Part shown: positions 27,477-36,814 of the stretch, in pieces
Layout of the letters: the number at the start of each line of letters is the position of its first letter
Numbering within the stretch: the stretch's first letter is position 1
NCBI RefSeq assembly: GCF_001999285.1
Contig: NZ_MLHN01000011.1
Coordinates: 62,001-126,000, forward strand
Source: Rodentibacter genomosp. 1
Lineage (GTDB): Bacteria; Pseudomonadota; Gammaproteobacteria; Enterobacterales; Pasteurellaceae
Reading direction: 5' to 3'
DNA length: 64,000 nt
Notes under the pieces: generated by a model
Told to the model about the DNA's origin: nothing
Database searches by the model: none
What the model saw: the letters and a program-made list of their open reading frames with translations, nothing else
Program-made: the position numbers and the translations under genes

Positions 27477-29225
27477 TTATTTCTCAAAAAATGAATTTTC
27501 CCGTTTAAACATTTCTAAGAACAAACCTAACGGTGGGCGTTCGGAAGACAGCTCTTGATAAGTGCGGTCAAATTTTTTGTAATTTCCTTTACGATCAATG
27601 TGATATTGCGTGCCATCGGGCTGAACCAACACATTCCAACGATAATTAGACACTAGTACCCAATCATCACCATTACGCTCAAACAAATTATGACCTTGTG
27701 AATAATCATTGAAAGGATTCTCAACATTAAACACATTTTTCATCAATGCAGGGAGCAAATCCGTATGGCTTGTCAACCCCTTTTCACTCCCCACCGGTAA
27801 ATCCTTCCAATAAATCAACAACGGCACTTGAACTTCATCTCGACCAAAATAATTGAATCGCTCTTTTTCACTCATTTCATTAAACGTCCAACCATGCTCA
27901 GCGGTGATAATGACCATCGTATTATCTAACGGTGTCTTCGTTAATACACTTTCAAGTTGCTGATCGATTTGTACTAAAGCGCGTTCATAGTCCATTTGAT
28001 TTTTAGCTTTCAGTTCAAGATCAAGGTAAGCAAACCAAGCTTCATTCGTTTTTCTCGCCGTAATAAATTCGTTGAAATTTTTGACCGCACTTTCATTACC
28101 CAATTTACCTTGAGGTAATTTCATTCCCCGGAATAATGCTTGGCGGAAAAGACTCTCTTTAAAATGGGTTGCGGAGAACAAACCAAATTGATATTTCTCC
28201 GCACGTAATTTTTCAATCAATACTGATGGCGTATGATTACTTAAAATGCTGTCCATATAAGTGGCGTTTAATCCATAGAACAGCCCAACCAATCCCGCAT
28301 TATTCGTATTACCACTACTATAATGATTGATAAATTGGGTCGAACTGGTGGCAAACTCCGCCAATTTGGGCATTTTTTCATTGGAAATCGCATCATAACG
28401 CAAACCTGAGATCGTAATGAGTAAAATATTCGGTTTCGATACCATTGATGCAAAACTGAGCGTATTTTTAGGATAACCAATTTTCAACGCATCTAAGCGC
28501 CCTTCCTGATCTAATTTTTGTGTATATTGTTCCCCATCCAGCCAGCCGTGTCTCTCTAAGAACGAACGGGCGGTCATTGGATAAGAAAGAGGGAAGTTTG
28601 AACGTTGCATCGTGATAGGGCGATACAAATACGCATCTGCCCAGGCATAAATAAGATGGGTTGCAATAAAGGTTAAAGTGAAGAAAATCCCCACCGTTTT
28701 TAACCATTTTTGGCGTTCCAAACTACGAAGTTTTTCCCAGCTCCAACGGGAAAACAGCATTTGCACCAAGAGAATAATCGGCATTGGTACAAAGAAAATT
28801 TGCCAATCACGAGACATTTCACCATTTTCCGGATTGACTAATAGTTTCCATACCACCGACGACAAATGTAAATTAAATCGGTGGAATACTTCCGTATCAA
28901 AGAGCAATAATGTTGTACAGATAGTGGATAGAATTACGGTTAAGCCGCGAAAAGTGCGGTGATTTTTCACAATAAAACTTAGCGGAAAAATCACTAACAA
29001 ATAAATGGCAAAAACACTAAAGCTGAAATGCCCAAACAAGCTGACAAAAAAGTAAAGTTTTCCGCCAAGTGTATCGGGCCAATCAATCAGGAAAGCATAA
29101 CGTGCCCCCACAAGAATTGCGATAATAATATTAAAAAAGGCAAACCAATGTCCCCACGAAATTTTTTGTGAGGTCTCATCACGGTATTGTTTTCCACTAA
29201 ATGTGCCTTTTTTAAACCACATCAT
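27477..29225 (-). CDS. yejM: Inner-membrane sulfatase-like protein YejM/PbgA (LapC)
   Basis: A 582-residue protein with five N-terminal membrane segments (about residues 25-190), a linker and a periplasmic alkaline-phosphatase/sulfatase-type domain (NILLITISGLRYDAISNE, then FINHYSSGNTN and TAEHGWTFNE). In enterics this protein controls LPS synthesis by acting on LapB/FtsH and senses LPS in the periplasm. The metal-site residues are degenerate, as expected in this non-catalytic family. It follows yejL by 3 nt on the same strand. Confidence 0.93.
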   Translation of the reverse strand: MMWFKKGTFSGKQYRDETSQKISWGHWFAFFNIIIAILVGARYAFLIDWPDTLGGKLYFFVSLFGHFSFSVFAIYLLVIFPLSFIVKNHRTFRGLTVILSTICTTLLLFDTEVFHRFNLHLSSVVWKLLVNPENGEMSRDWQIFFVPMPIILLVQMLFSRWSWEKLRSLERQKWLKTVGIFFTLTFIATHLIYAWADAYLYRPITMQRSNFPLSYPMTARSFLERHGWLDGEQYTQKLDQEGRLDALKIGYPKNTLSFASMVSKPNILLITISGLRYDAISNEKMPKLAEFATSSTQFINHYSSGNTNNAGLVGLFYGLNATYMDSILSNHTPSVLIEKLRAEKYQFGLFSATHFKESLFRQALFRGMKLPQGKLGNESAVKNFNEFITARKTNEAWFAYLDLELKAKNQMDYERALVQIDQQLESVLTKTPLDNTMVIITAEHGWTFNEMSEKERFNYFGRDEVQVPLLIYWKDLPVGSEKGLTSHTDLLPALMKNVFNVENPFNDYSQGHNLFERNGDDWVLVSNYRWNVLVQPDGTQYHIDRKGNYKKFDRTYQELSSERPPLGLFLEMFKRENSFFEK

Positions 29226-29228
29226 ATT

Positions 29229-29447
29229 TTAGTGCGTTTTGACTGCGTGAATTAAAGAATGGGAGAAAGCTTGCGCCAAGGCTTCACGTTGAGTTTGCGG
29301 TACACTGCTGGTAAGTAAATTACTTACCATGTTACCTAATGCGATTAGAGATAAATCAACCGGTGCTTTATGCTTTTCTAATACGGCAATCATATCATTG
29401 ACAATGGCGCTTAATTGCGCATCAGAATACTTAGAATGTTGAGCCAT
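29229..29447 (-). CDS. yejL: YejL family protein (DUF1414)
   Basis: A 72-residue helical protein (AQHSKYSDAQLSAIVNDMI at the start, then SLIALGNMVSNLL), the size and pattern of YejL. Its function is unknown. It is first in the yejL-yejM pair and divergent from yejK, the same arrangement as in E. coli. Confidence 0.92.
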   Translation of the reverse strand: MAQHSKYSDAQLSAIVNDMIAVLEKHKAPVDLSLIALGNMVSNLLTSSVPQTQREALAQAFSHSLIHAVKTH

Positions 29448-29580
29448 TTCGTTAAAAAATAAATAAAGAAAAAAGTTGCTCTATCATACCTGATTATTTA
29501 TGAGATCCTAAACAATTTCTTTTTTCTTGCTGAAAAAGTGCGGTTATAATTTGCCTTGTTTTTTAAAAGAGGGAATGAGA

Positions 29581-30597
29581 ATGAGCATTACTGTAAATCA
29601 AATTGTACTGCACCAATTAGTCAAACAAATTGACGATGAAAATCCAAAAATGGAAAGCATTCTACGTGATGAATTGCTGACGGTTACACCTGAAGCGGAA
29701 CAAATGATGTTACAGCTCCACCAAGGTTATCAAAATAAAGCCAAAGCGTTTGGGATATTCCAAGAAAATTCGGTATTTGCACAACATTTGAACCGTTTAC
29801 TGGAACAAGAAATAGAATTTTTAGGCTTTAGCCAGTATGCAACGAAACTCTTAGCCGATGAATTAAGCAAATATAATTTTGCTGACAGCGGTACGCTGAT
29901 TTTGTGCCAATATAATTTCTTAGCCACCGATTACTTATTTATTGCGTTGTTGGATAGCCGTCACAGCATGTTGGTCGATGAACATTTAGACATTCGCCGA
30001 ACAGAATATCTCGACATCACACAATTTGATATCGCAGCACGGGTGAATTTGACGGATTTACAGGTGAATGCTAATTCCAACCGCTATTTAACTTTTATTA
30101 AAGGTCGCGTAGGACGAAAAATCAGTGATTTCTTTATGGATTTTTTAGGTGCGGAAGAAGGGTTAAATCCACAACTTCAAAATCAATGCTTGTTACAAGC
30201 CGTCAGTGATTATTGCCAACAAGGCGAACTCAACAACATACAGACCCAAGCTATAAAAAAACAAGTTTTTGAGTATTGCAAAGGACAACTTGCTGGTGGT
30301 GAAGAAATTGAATTAACGGAACTTTCTGCAAACTTACCGACTCTAAACGAACAATCTTTTATTTCCTTTGCTGAAACACAAGATTACGGGTTGGAAGAAA
30401 ATATCCCACCCGTGCGTTCCACATTAAAATCACTCACAAAATTTTCCGGTTCGGGTAAAGGTGTCACATTAAGTTTTGATGCGGATTTACTCAACACTCG
30501 TGTTCACTGGGATCCAATGGCTGATGAGCTCACAATTAAAGGCTTACCACCTAATTTGAAAGACCAATTACAGAAATCCCTCAAATCAGAGAATTAG
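29581..30597 (+). CDS. yejK: Nucleoid-associated protein YejK/NdpA
   Basis: A 338-residue nucleoid-associated protein. The start [15 protein letters not shown] and the block [15 protein letters not shown] match the NdpA family. The ATG at 29581 is chosen with AGAGGGAATGAG upstream; a longer frame from 29527 adds an unlikely Cys-rich extension. It is divergent from yejL. Confidence 0.95.
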   Translation: MSITVNQIVLHQLVKQIDDENPKMESILRDELLTVTPEAEQMMLQLHQGYQNKAKAFGIFQENSVFAQHLNRLLEQEIEFLGFSQYATKLLADELSKYNFADSGTLILCQYNFLATDYLFIALLDSRHSMLVDEHLDIRRTEYLDITQFDIAARVNLTDLQVNANSNRYLTFIKGRVGRKISDFFMDFLGAEEGLNPQLQNQCLLQAVSDYCQQGELNNIQTQAIKKQVFEYCKGQLAGGEEIELTELSANLPTLNEQSFISFAETQDYGLEENIPPVRSTLKSLTKFSGSGKGVTLSFDADLLNTRVHWDPMADELTIKGLPPNLKDQLQKSLKSEN

Positions 30598-30660
30598 TTT
30601 GGCAAGCTTATTAACTTTGGGTATTATTTGATTAAATTTGCAAAAATTAAGGTAAAGAAA

Positions 30661-31074
30661 ATGCAATTCAAAACTCTTTTTAGCGTAGCTGTGTTGGCAT
30701 TAAGCCTTTCAGCCTGTTCCACCGTTGAAAAAGTGGTTTATCGTATTGATGTGCCACAAGGCAACTATTTAGAAGCCTCTAATGTCGCACAAATCAAACA
30801 AGGAATGAACGTTCAGCAAGTCCAATACTTGCTTGGTACCCCTGTTTTAATTGATCCTTATAGCAATTCCACTTGGTATTATGTATTCTTACAACAACGA
30901 GCCTACCAATCACCGGAACAATATACTTTCAAAGTGAAATTTGACCAGCGAGGTATAGTCACTGAAACCAATCTCGACAAACCATTGCCGGAAGTGGCTT
31001 CACAAAACGAAAATAACACGATTATTGAACGTAGGGGTGACACAACTAAAAAATCTTGGTGGAAATTTTGGTAA
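30661..31074 (+). CDS. bamE: Outer membrane assembly lipoprotein BamE
   Basis: A 137-residue lipoprotein of the BAM complex that folds outer-membrane beta-barrels. The signal peptide ends in the lipobox LSAC with lipidated Cys19. The SmpA/OmlA domain shows KQGMNVQQVQYLLGTP and WYYVFLQQ. The ATG at 30661 (SD AAGGTAAAG) gives the proper signal peptide; a longer frame starts at 30628. It sits between yejK and cpxR. Confidence 0.95.
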   Translation: MQFKTLFSVAVLALSLSACSTVEKVVYRIDVPQGNYLEASNVAQIKQGMNVQQVQYLLGTPVLIDPYSNSTWYYVFLQQRAYQSPEQYTFKVKFDQRGIVTETNLDKPLPEVASQNENNTIIERRGDTTKKSWWKFW

Positions 31075-31144
31075 TCCCTTTGTCGCCTGCTCTGCAGGCA
31101 CTTTCCTTTCCGATTTATTAAGAATAATCTCAAGAGGCTAAATA

Positions 31145-31855
31145 ATGTCCAAGATTTTATTAGTTGATGATGATACCGAACTCACTCACTTACTTTCGGA
31201 AGTACTCTCGTTATCAGGCTTTTGCGTAGATATTGCCAATAACGGACAAGAAGCACTTGATAAGCTCAAACAAGACTACTCACTCATTTTGTTAGATGTC
31301 ATGATGCCTGTACTCAACGGTATTGAAACGCTCAAGCAAATCCGCCAACAATCCAATATTCCGGTCATGATGCTCACCGCTCGAGGAGAAGACATTGACA
31401 AAGTACTTGGCTTAGAACTCGGAGCCGATGACTATCTCCCAAAACCGTTTAACGATCGTGAATTAGTTGCTCGAATCAAAGCGATTTTACGCAGAAGCGA
31501 AGGTAATTATCCGGAGCCGGCTGAAAATACCACAACACAGAAAGAGGATGACAATTGGCTCTATTTTGATGAACTAAGGCTTCACACAGGACACCAACAG
31601 ACATTCTACAAAACACAAGAGCTTTTCCTTACAGCCTCAGAATATTCCCTGCTTGAAGCACTTATTCTCTCTAAAGGCGAACCTATTACACGTGAAACAC
31701 TTAGTATGCATGTATTAGGTAAACCGCTTAGCCCCTTTGACCGCTCCATTGATATGCACATGTCAAATTTACGCAAAAAATTACCGCCAAGAGAAAATCG
31801 GTTACCTTGGTTTAAAACCTTACGAGGTCGTGGATATCTCCTCATCAGAGAATAA
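31145..31855 (+). CDS. cpxR: Envelope-stress response regulator CpxR
   Basis: A 236-residue OmpR-type regulator. The receiver domain has acidic residues D8-D10, phospho-acceptor Asp51 in LLDVMMP, Thr in MLTARGE and Lys in LPKPFND. The C-terminal winged helix ends RGRGYLL. It is paired with cpxA, whose ATG follows 6 nt after the stop. It probably answers envelope misfolding, which suits its place after bamE. Confidence 0.93.
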   Translation: MSKILLVDDDTELTHLLSEVLSLSGFCVDIANNGQEALDKLKQDYSLILLDVMMPVLNGIETLKQIRQQSNIPVMMLTARGEDIDKVLGLELGADDYLPKPFNDRELVARIKAILRRSEGNYPEPAENTTTQKEDDNWLYFDELRLHTGHQQTFYKTQELFLTASEYSLLEALILSKGEPITRETLSMHVLGKPLSPFDRSIDMHMSNLRKKLPPRENRLPWFKTLRGRGYLLIRE

Positions 31856-31860
31856 TAGCA

Positions 31861-33276
31861 ATGCAATATCAAAATAAATTTAGTTTAAATCAGCTCACTA
31901 TCCGAACATTTACCGTATTTTGGCTCGGCTTCTTTGCGATGATGATGCTTGTGGTGACACTACCCTATTTTGATAATAGTCTTTACTCTTTATTAAAAGG
32001 GAGTGAAATTACTTACTACCAAAAGAAAATTGAAGAATCAATTCGTAGCAATAAAATTAAATCACTGATGTCTGAAGTTCCTGTGCTACCCATTGATAAA
32101 TCGGATAATGCACGACCTATCCTATTCAACCCTAACACAAAAGAAATCCTCGGTGCATTTAGCAGTGAAAAAGACCACATTTATCGCTTCATTGATAATG
32201 TCAGTGAATTTTCTCACCCAATGAAGAAAACATTTAAAGATATTCAGATTGCAGGTCCTTTTCAAATTTACTTAGATGACTTTAATGAGCCCTTTTCACT
32301 TTTGTTTATCTCTTGTATAAATCCATATCAAGAGATATTAGTATATATGATTGATCACCCTATTATTCTTTTATTACTGACTGTCTTTATTACCAGCCCA
32401 TTGTTATGGTGGTTTACCTATACTATTGTAAAACCAATCTCACATTTACAAAAAGCCGCTAATTCTATTGCACTCGGAAATTTTGAGGTTAACCCACAAT
32501 TAACCAAACATGGGCCACTAGAGCTTCGCCAAGTAGGGCAAAGTTTCAATCGAATGGCCAAATCAATCAATCATTTGATTTCAAATCATCAAAACTTACT
32601 TTCTTCTATTTCCCATGAACTCAAAACACCGCTTACCCGATTACAATTAGCGACAGCTCTTATTCGCCATCAAATGGGTGATAGCCTTGCGGTGAAGCGA
32701 ATTGAAAAAGAAATTGAACAAATGGATAAAATGATCAATGAATTATTACTCATCTCCCGTCAAAAAATGAATACACACATTGAGCGAGATGTTTTCCCCG
32801 CGGAAAATATTTGGAACAACGTGATACGGGATGCCCTCTTTGAAGCCACTCAGAAAAAAATTAAATTTGAACAAAATATCAGTTTGCCAGACGATGGTAA
32901 ACAAGTCTTCCTCAACGGCAATATTAGTTTATTGCAAAGTGCGGTCGAAAATATTGTTAGAAACGCGTTGAAATATACAAAGGATAAGATCAAAATTAAT
33001 ATTTTTATCCAAGAAGAAGAAGAAGAAGAAGAAGAATTTCTCAGGATCCGCATCGATGATAACGGATCCGGTGTACATCCCGATGAATTTGAAAAAATCT
33101 TCGACCCATTTTATCGTGTTGATGAAGCCCGTACACGCGCAACCGGCGGCACCGGATTAGGTCTATCAATTGTTTTAAACACAGTTAAAGAACACCAAGG
33201 AAAAGTTTGGGCTGAAAAAAGTGAACTCGGCGGCTTAGCCGTGACGATGGCTCTGCCACTTTGGCTAAATAAGTAG
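31861..33276 (+). CDS. cpxA: Envelope-stress sensor kinase CpxA
   Basis: A 471-residue histidine kinase with membrane segments at about 13-35 and 165-187, a periplasmic domain between them, then HAMP and kinase domains. The phosphoacceptor is His252 in SSISHELKTPLTRL, with N box NALKYT, G1 DDNGSGVHPDEF and G2 GGTGLGLSI. Just after the N box a (GAA)8 tract codes eight Glu (385-392), an insert in a loop of the ATP domain. Confidence 0.93.
   Translation: MQYQNKFSLNQLTIRTFTVFWLGFFAMMMLVVTLPYFDNSLYSLLKGSEITYYQKKIEESIRSNKIKSLMSEVPVLPIDKSDNARPILFNPNTKEILGAFSSEKDHIYRFIDNVSEFSHPMKKTFKDIQIAGPFQIYLDDFNEPFSLLFISCINPYQEILVYMIDHPIILLLLTVFITSPLLWWFTYTIVKPISHLQKAANSIALGNFEVNPQLTKHGPLELRQVGQSFNRMAKSINHLISNHQNLLSSISHELKTPLTRLQLATALIRHQMGDSLAVKRIEKEIEQMDKMINELLLISRQKMNTHIERDVFPAENIWNNVIRDALFEATQKKIKFEQNISLPDDGKQVFLNGNISLLQSAVENIVRNALKYTKDKIKINIFIQEEEEEEEEFLRIRIDDNGSGVHPDEFEKIFDPFYRVDEARTRATGGTGLGLSIVLNTVKEHQGKVWAEKSELGGLAVTMALPLWLNK
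33013..33036 (+). repeat. (GAA)8 trinucleotide repeat in cpxA
   Basis: Eight perfect GAA codons in frame encode Glu385-392 of CpxA. Length changes would alter the Glu run without shifting the frame. Confidence 0.9.
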
Positions 33277-33335
33277 TGACTACCCTTTTTACAATATTAT
33301 TATTCTGAGGTGAACACAAATGCTTACATTTAGGA

Positions 33336-33704
33336 TCACTTTTCACTAGCACTTACAGCCTTTTTCTCAACAATAATCCCAACACGGTGGGCTTGAGCGA
33401 CCGCTTGAGGCTTGCTTATCTTTAATCGTAGCCATAAAATGCCAAAACGCTGTAGTAACTGGTCAGCCACCTCATAAGCGACTCTCTCAATCAATAAGAA
33501 AGGTTTTGACTGTACATAATCTAGGATAAATTGGCTCACTTCCGCATAATTTAGGCAATGTTGTACATCATCGGTTTCTGCTGCTTTTCGGCAATCCCAC
33601 GCCATTTCAAGATCAAAAATAAGCTTTTGCTTAATTTGTTGCTCCCAATCATAAACGCCAATTTGAGCAAATACCGTTAATTCTTCAATAAAAACTTTAT
33701 CCAT
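33336..33704 (-). CDS. folB: Dihydroneopterin aldolase
   Basis: A 122-residue folate-pathway enzyme converting 7,8-dihydroneopterin to 6-hydroxymethyl-dihydropterin. Characteristic parts are FIEELTVFAQIGVYDWE, the catalytic Glu region FLLIERVAYEVAD and KISKPQAV with the conserved Lys. Length is the family norm. It is divergent from plsY. Confidence 0.95.
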   Translation of the reverse strand: MDKVFIEELTVFAQIGVYDWEQQIKQKLIFDLEMAWDCRKAAETDDVQHCLNYAEVSQFILDYVQSKPFLLIERVAYEVADQLLQRFGILWLRLKISKPQAVAQAHRVGIIVEKKAVSASEK

Positions 33705-33790
33705 GGTTAGATTCCTTCAAAATTATTGTAGGCGTATGCTATCAAGTTTAGGTAGAATATCGAATCAATTTTATCGTTCTGAGGTAAAAA

Positions 33791-34390
33791 ATGAGCCTAT
33801 TTGCTATTCTTTATATGATTTTTGCCTATCTTTTAGGCTCAATTTCCAGTGCTATCTTAATTTGTAAAATGATGGGATTACCCGATCCTCGTCAGCATGG
33901 TTCTCATAATCCCGGTGCGACGAACGTACTTCGCATTGGAGGCCGATGGGGAGCATTGGGGGTACTGATTTTTGATATTTTAAAGGGAATGTTTCCTGTT
34001 TGGGTCGGATATTACCTTGGACTTACACAATTTGAATTAGGAATGGTGGCATTAGGTACTTGCTTAGGGCATATTTTTCCCATTTTTTTCCAATTTAGGG
34101 GAGGAAAAGGCGTTGCTACAGCATTCGGTGCGATTGCGCCAATTGCATGGGCGGTAGCCGGATCTATTTTTAGTACTTGGCTTATTATCTTCTTGGTGAG
34201 TGGTTATTCTTCTTTAAGTGCAGTGATTACCGCATTACTCGCACCTTTTTATGTATGGTGGTTTAAACCTGAATTTACTTTTCCTGTTGCATTAGTAAGC
34301 TGTTTATTAATTTACCGCCATCATGATAATATCCAACGTTTATGGCGTGGGCAAGAAGACAAAATGTGGTCAAAATTTAAGAAAAAATAA
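33791..34390 (+). CDS. plsY: Glycerol-3-phosphate acyltransferase PlsY
   Basis: A 199-residue membrane protein that transfers acyl from acyl-phosphate to glycerol 3-phosphate, the first step of phospholipid synthesis. Conserved motifs are [22 protein letters not shown] and [18 protein letters not shown]. Divergent from folB, as in E. coli. Confidence 0.96.
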   Translation: MSLFAILYMIFAYLLGSISSAILICKMMGLPDPRQHGSHNPGATNVLRIGGRWGALGVLIFDILKGMFPVWVGYYLGLTQFELGMVALGTCLGHIFPIFFQFRGGKGVATAFGAIAPIAWAVAGSIFSTWLIIFLVSGYSSLSAVITALLAPFYVWWFKPEFTFPVALVSCLLIYRHHDNIQRLWRGQEDKMWSKFKKK

Positions 34391-34412
34391 AACCTGCTAC
34401 TCAGCAGGTTTT
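34390..34412. terminator. Bidirectional terminator between plsY and rpoH
   Basis: A 9-bp stem AAACCTGCT/AGCAGGTTT with a short loop lies between convergent stops. The stronger T run is on the minus strand, serving rpoH; the plus-strand run is short. Confidence 0.75.
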
Positions 34413-34428
34413 ACACTTTAAAAAATCC

Positions 34429-35274
34429 CTAAAAACTGACCGCACTTTTCAGTTTTTTCAATGCGTTAGCTTCTAGTTGTCGAATACGCTCTGCAGAAAC
34501 ATTATATTTTGCCGCTAAATCGTGTAAGGTTGCTTTATCATCATCTAACCAACGGGTTTTAATAATATCCTGACTACGAGCATCAAGGTTCTTCAATGCA
34601 ACGCTTAACTGCTCTACAGCTTGGCTTTCAAAATTTTCATTTTCAAGTTCAGCTGCAAAATTAGAACTTTTATCTTCTAAATAAAGCGATGGTGAATAAG
34701 TTTCTGAATCACTATCATCTGTGGGTAAGTCAAAGCCCACATCTGCACCTGTCATACGTGATTCCATTTCAATCACATCTTCTTTAGATACGCCTAGTTC
34801 ATTTGCGACCATATCGACTTCATTGTCATTGAACCAACCTAAGCGCTGTTTTGTTTTACGTAAATTAAAAAATAATTTACGTTGTGCCTTTGTCGTTGCC
34901 ACTTTCACGATGCGCCAGTTTCGTAAGACATACTCGTGAATCTCAGCTTTAATCCAATGTACGGCAAATGAAACTAAGCGTACGCCTACTTCCGGATTAA
35001 AGCGTTTAACCGCCTTCATTAAGCCAATATTGCCCTCTTGGATCAAATCCGCTTGAGGTAAACCATAGCCGGAATAACCACGTGCTACGTGAATAACAAA
35101 ACGAAGATGGGACAATACTAATTTTTTAGCGGCCTCAATATCACCGTTATAATACAAACGTTCTGCTAATTCTTTTTCTTCCTCAGCAGTCAACATTGGA
35201 TATTCATTTGCTGCACGAATATAGCCTTCAATACTGCCCTGAGGAACCAACATCATTTGTGTTTCTTTATCCAT
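34429..35274 (-). CDS. rpoH: Heat-shock sigma factor RpoH (sigma-32)
   Basis: A 281-residue sigma-32. Visible are [20 protein letters not shown] (region 1.2), [36 protein letters not shown] (region 2, given here as [15 protein letters not shown]), the RpoH box [12 protein letters not shown] and region 4 with the [19 protein letters not shown]. The ATG at 35274 has AAGGA upstream. A TTG at 35304, with AGAGG six bases before it, would add 10 residues and cannot be excluded. Confidence 0.95.
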   Translation of the reverse strand: MDKETQMMLVPQGSIEGYIRAANEYPMLTAEEEKELAERLYYNGDIEAAKKLVLSHLRFVIHVARGYSGYGLPQADLIQEGNIGLMKAVKRFNPEVGVRLVSFAVHWIKAEIHEYVLRNWRIVKVATTKAQRKLFFNLRKTKQRLGWFNDNEVDMVANELGVSKEDVIEMESRMTGADVGFDLPTDDSDSETYSPSLYLEDKSSNFAAELENENFESQAVEQLSVALKNLDARSQDIIKTRWLDDDKATLHDLAAKYNVSAERIRQLEANALKKLKSAVSF

Positions 35275-35396
35275 CTTTTCCTTCTTTTCGTTGGCATCTG
35301 CCAATTAATGCCTCTAGTTATAGCACAATAAAAGGTTTTATTGAACTAATTTGTATGGTAAGACAGGTTTTACCAATCAAAAGTTCAAATTTTTGA

Positions 35397-35711
35397 TTAA
35401 TTCTTTAATGCTTCAAGATGTAGTACTAACTCTTTCTCAATAACATTGAAAAGTAAATCAATGTTCGGATGTTTACCCGGATTCTGTCTAGCATCTTCAA
35501 CGTGTTCAGCAAACCATTCTATACCTTGCTGTGCAGAAGTGCGGTCTAATTTTCCATTAAATTTCTCTGCAAGCCCATAATAGAGACGTAACGAGCCAAG
35601 TTTACCCTGTATTGCAGGAATATGATGAACGACCTCATCTCCCTGTTTCACATTTAATCCTGATAGATGCTCAATCGTTGGAAGTCCATTCAAAATTTCG
35701 TTAAAAGTCAT
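35397..35711 (-). CDS. DUF2322-like conserved protein
   Basis: A 104-residue acidic protein (FNEILNGLPTIEHLSGLNVK at the start, then IEWFAEHVEDARQNPGKHPNI). I place it in DUF2322, a family of unknown function found in Pasteurellaceae and Neisseriaceae; this is from memory of its start and size. It lies between murB and rpoH, with a 92-nt gap to rpoH. Confidence 0.6.
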   Translation of the reverse strand: MTFNEILNGLPTIEHLSGLNVKQGDEVVHHIPAIQGKLGSLRLYYGLAEKFNGKLDRTSAQQGIEWFAEHVEDARQNPGKHPNIDLLFNVIEKELVLHLEALKN

Positions 35712-35779
35712 TTTATTGTCCTTTATATTTATAAGATTCTTCTACCTTTATGCCATTATGTTTGAGTGAGTTTTTCTAG

Positions 35780-36805
35780 TTAAGAAATCGCTTTTTCACT
35801 ATCTACTTCACCATCTTTCCCTATAAACCGTACTTCAGGTTGTAAAAATACGCCGAATTTCTCCGCGACGGTTTTACGCACATAATGAGCTAATTTCACA
35901 ACATCTTTTCCCGTAGCATTCCCTTTATTAATCAAAACCAGCGCCTGCTTTTCATGAACCGCTGCCCCACCAATTTGGAAACCTTTGAGATGACATTGAT
36001 CTATTAACCAACCTGCAGCTAATTTGACCGAACCATCGGCTTGTGGAAAGTGCGGTACATTTTCAGCCTGTTTTTGAATTTCAGCGAACTGTTCAGCAGT
36101 CACCACTGGGTTCTTAAAAAAACTACCGGCATTACCCAATTCATTTGGATTCGGTAACTTATTTTGACGAATCCGACAAACTTCATCAAAAATTTGTTTT
36201 GCTGTGACTGTTTTAGGATCAAAATTAACAAGTGAGCCGTATTTCAACACAGGTTGCCAATTTTTTGCAACTTTTAATCCCACCGCTGTAATAACATACC
36301 CCGTTTGATAATGATGTTTAAAAACACTTTCACGATAACCAAATGCACAATCTTCCGCACTTAAACGGCATAATTCATTGGTATTCAAATTTAGCACCTC
36401 TACATAATTGCAGAAGTCTTTAAATTCCACACCATAAGCCCCAATATTTTGAATCGGTGCGGAACCGGCACAGCCCGGGATCAAAGCAAGATTCTCTAAA
36501 CCATAAATCCCTTGTTCAAGAGACCATTTCACTAAATTATGCCAATTCTCACCGGCATTAACGTGAAGATAATGGAAATCATCATCTTGCTTATAGCTAA
36601 TGCCGAGCAAATGGTTAATGATTACCACTCCCTTAAAATTTTCTAAAAATAGCATATTGCTACCTTGGCCAAGAAAAAGTATCGGTAAATTTTGAGCAAG
36701 AGCTTCAGCCCAAGTTTGTTTTAGATCCTCGAGCGCTTTTACTTCAATAATCTTATGTGCCTCAACCGGAATATGAAAAGTATGAAATGGTTGTAAACTT
36801 TGCAT
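35780..36805 (-). CDS. murB: UDP-N-acetylenolpyruvoylglucosamine reductase
   Basis: A 341-residue FAD enzyme of peptidoglycan synthesis reducing the enolpyruvyl group to form UDP-MurNAc. Motifs include [41 protein letters not shown] and the active-site Ser in [10 protein letters not shown]. It is the type I (E. coli-like) MurB. It follows narQ by 9 nt and is likely co-transcribed. Confidence 0.97.
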   Translation of the reverse strand: MQSLQPFHTFHIPVEAHKIIEVKALEDLKQTWAEALAQNLPILFLGQGSNMLFLENFKGVVIINHLLGISYKQDDDFHYLHVNAGENWHNLVKWSLEQGIYGLENLALIPGCAGSAPIQNIGAYGVEFKDFCNYVEVLNLNTNELCRLSAEDCAFGYRESVFKHHYQTGYVITAVGLKVAKNWQPVLKYGSLVNFDPKTVTAKQIFDEVCRIRQNKLPNPNELGNAGSFFKNPVVTAEQFAEIQKQAENVPHFPQADGSVKLAAGWLIDQCHLKGFQIGGAAVHEKQALVLINKGNATGKDVVKLAHYVRKTVAEKFGVFLQPEVRFIGKDGEVDSEKAIS

Positions 36806-36814
36806 TGTATTTCC

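Noticed and set aside
33013-33036. GAA tract in cpxA as an on/off phase-variation switch
   Set aside because: The unit is three bases, so slippage keeps the frame; only run-length variation is possible.
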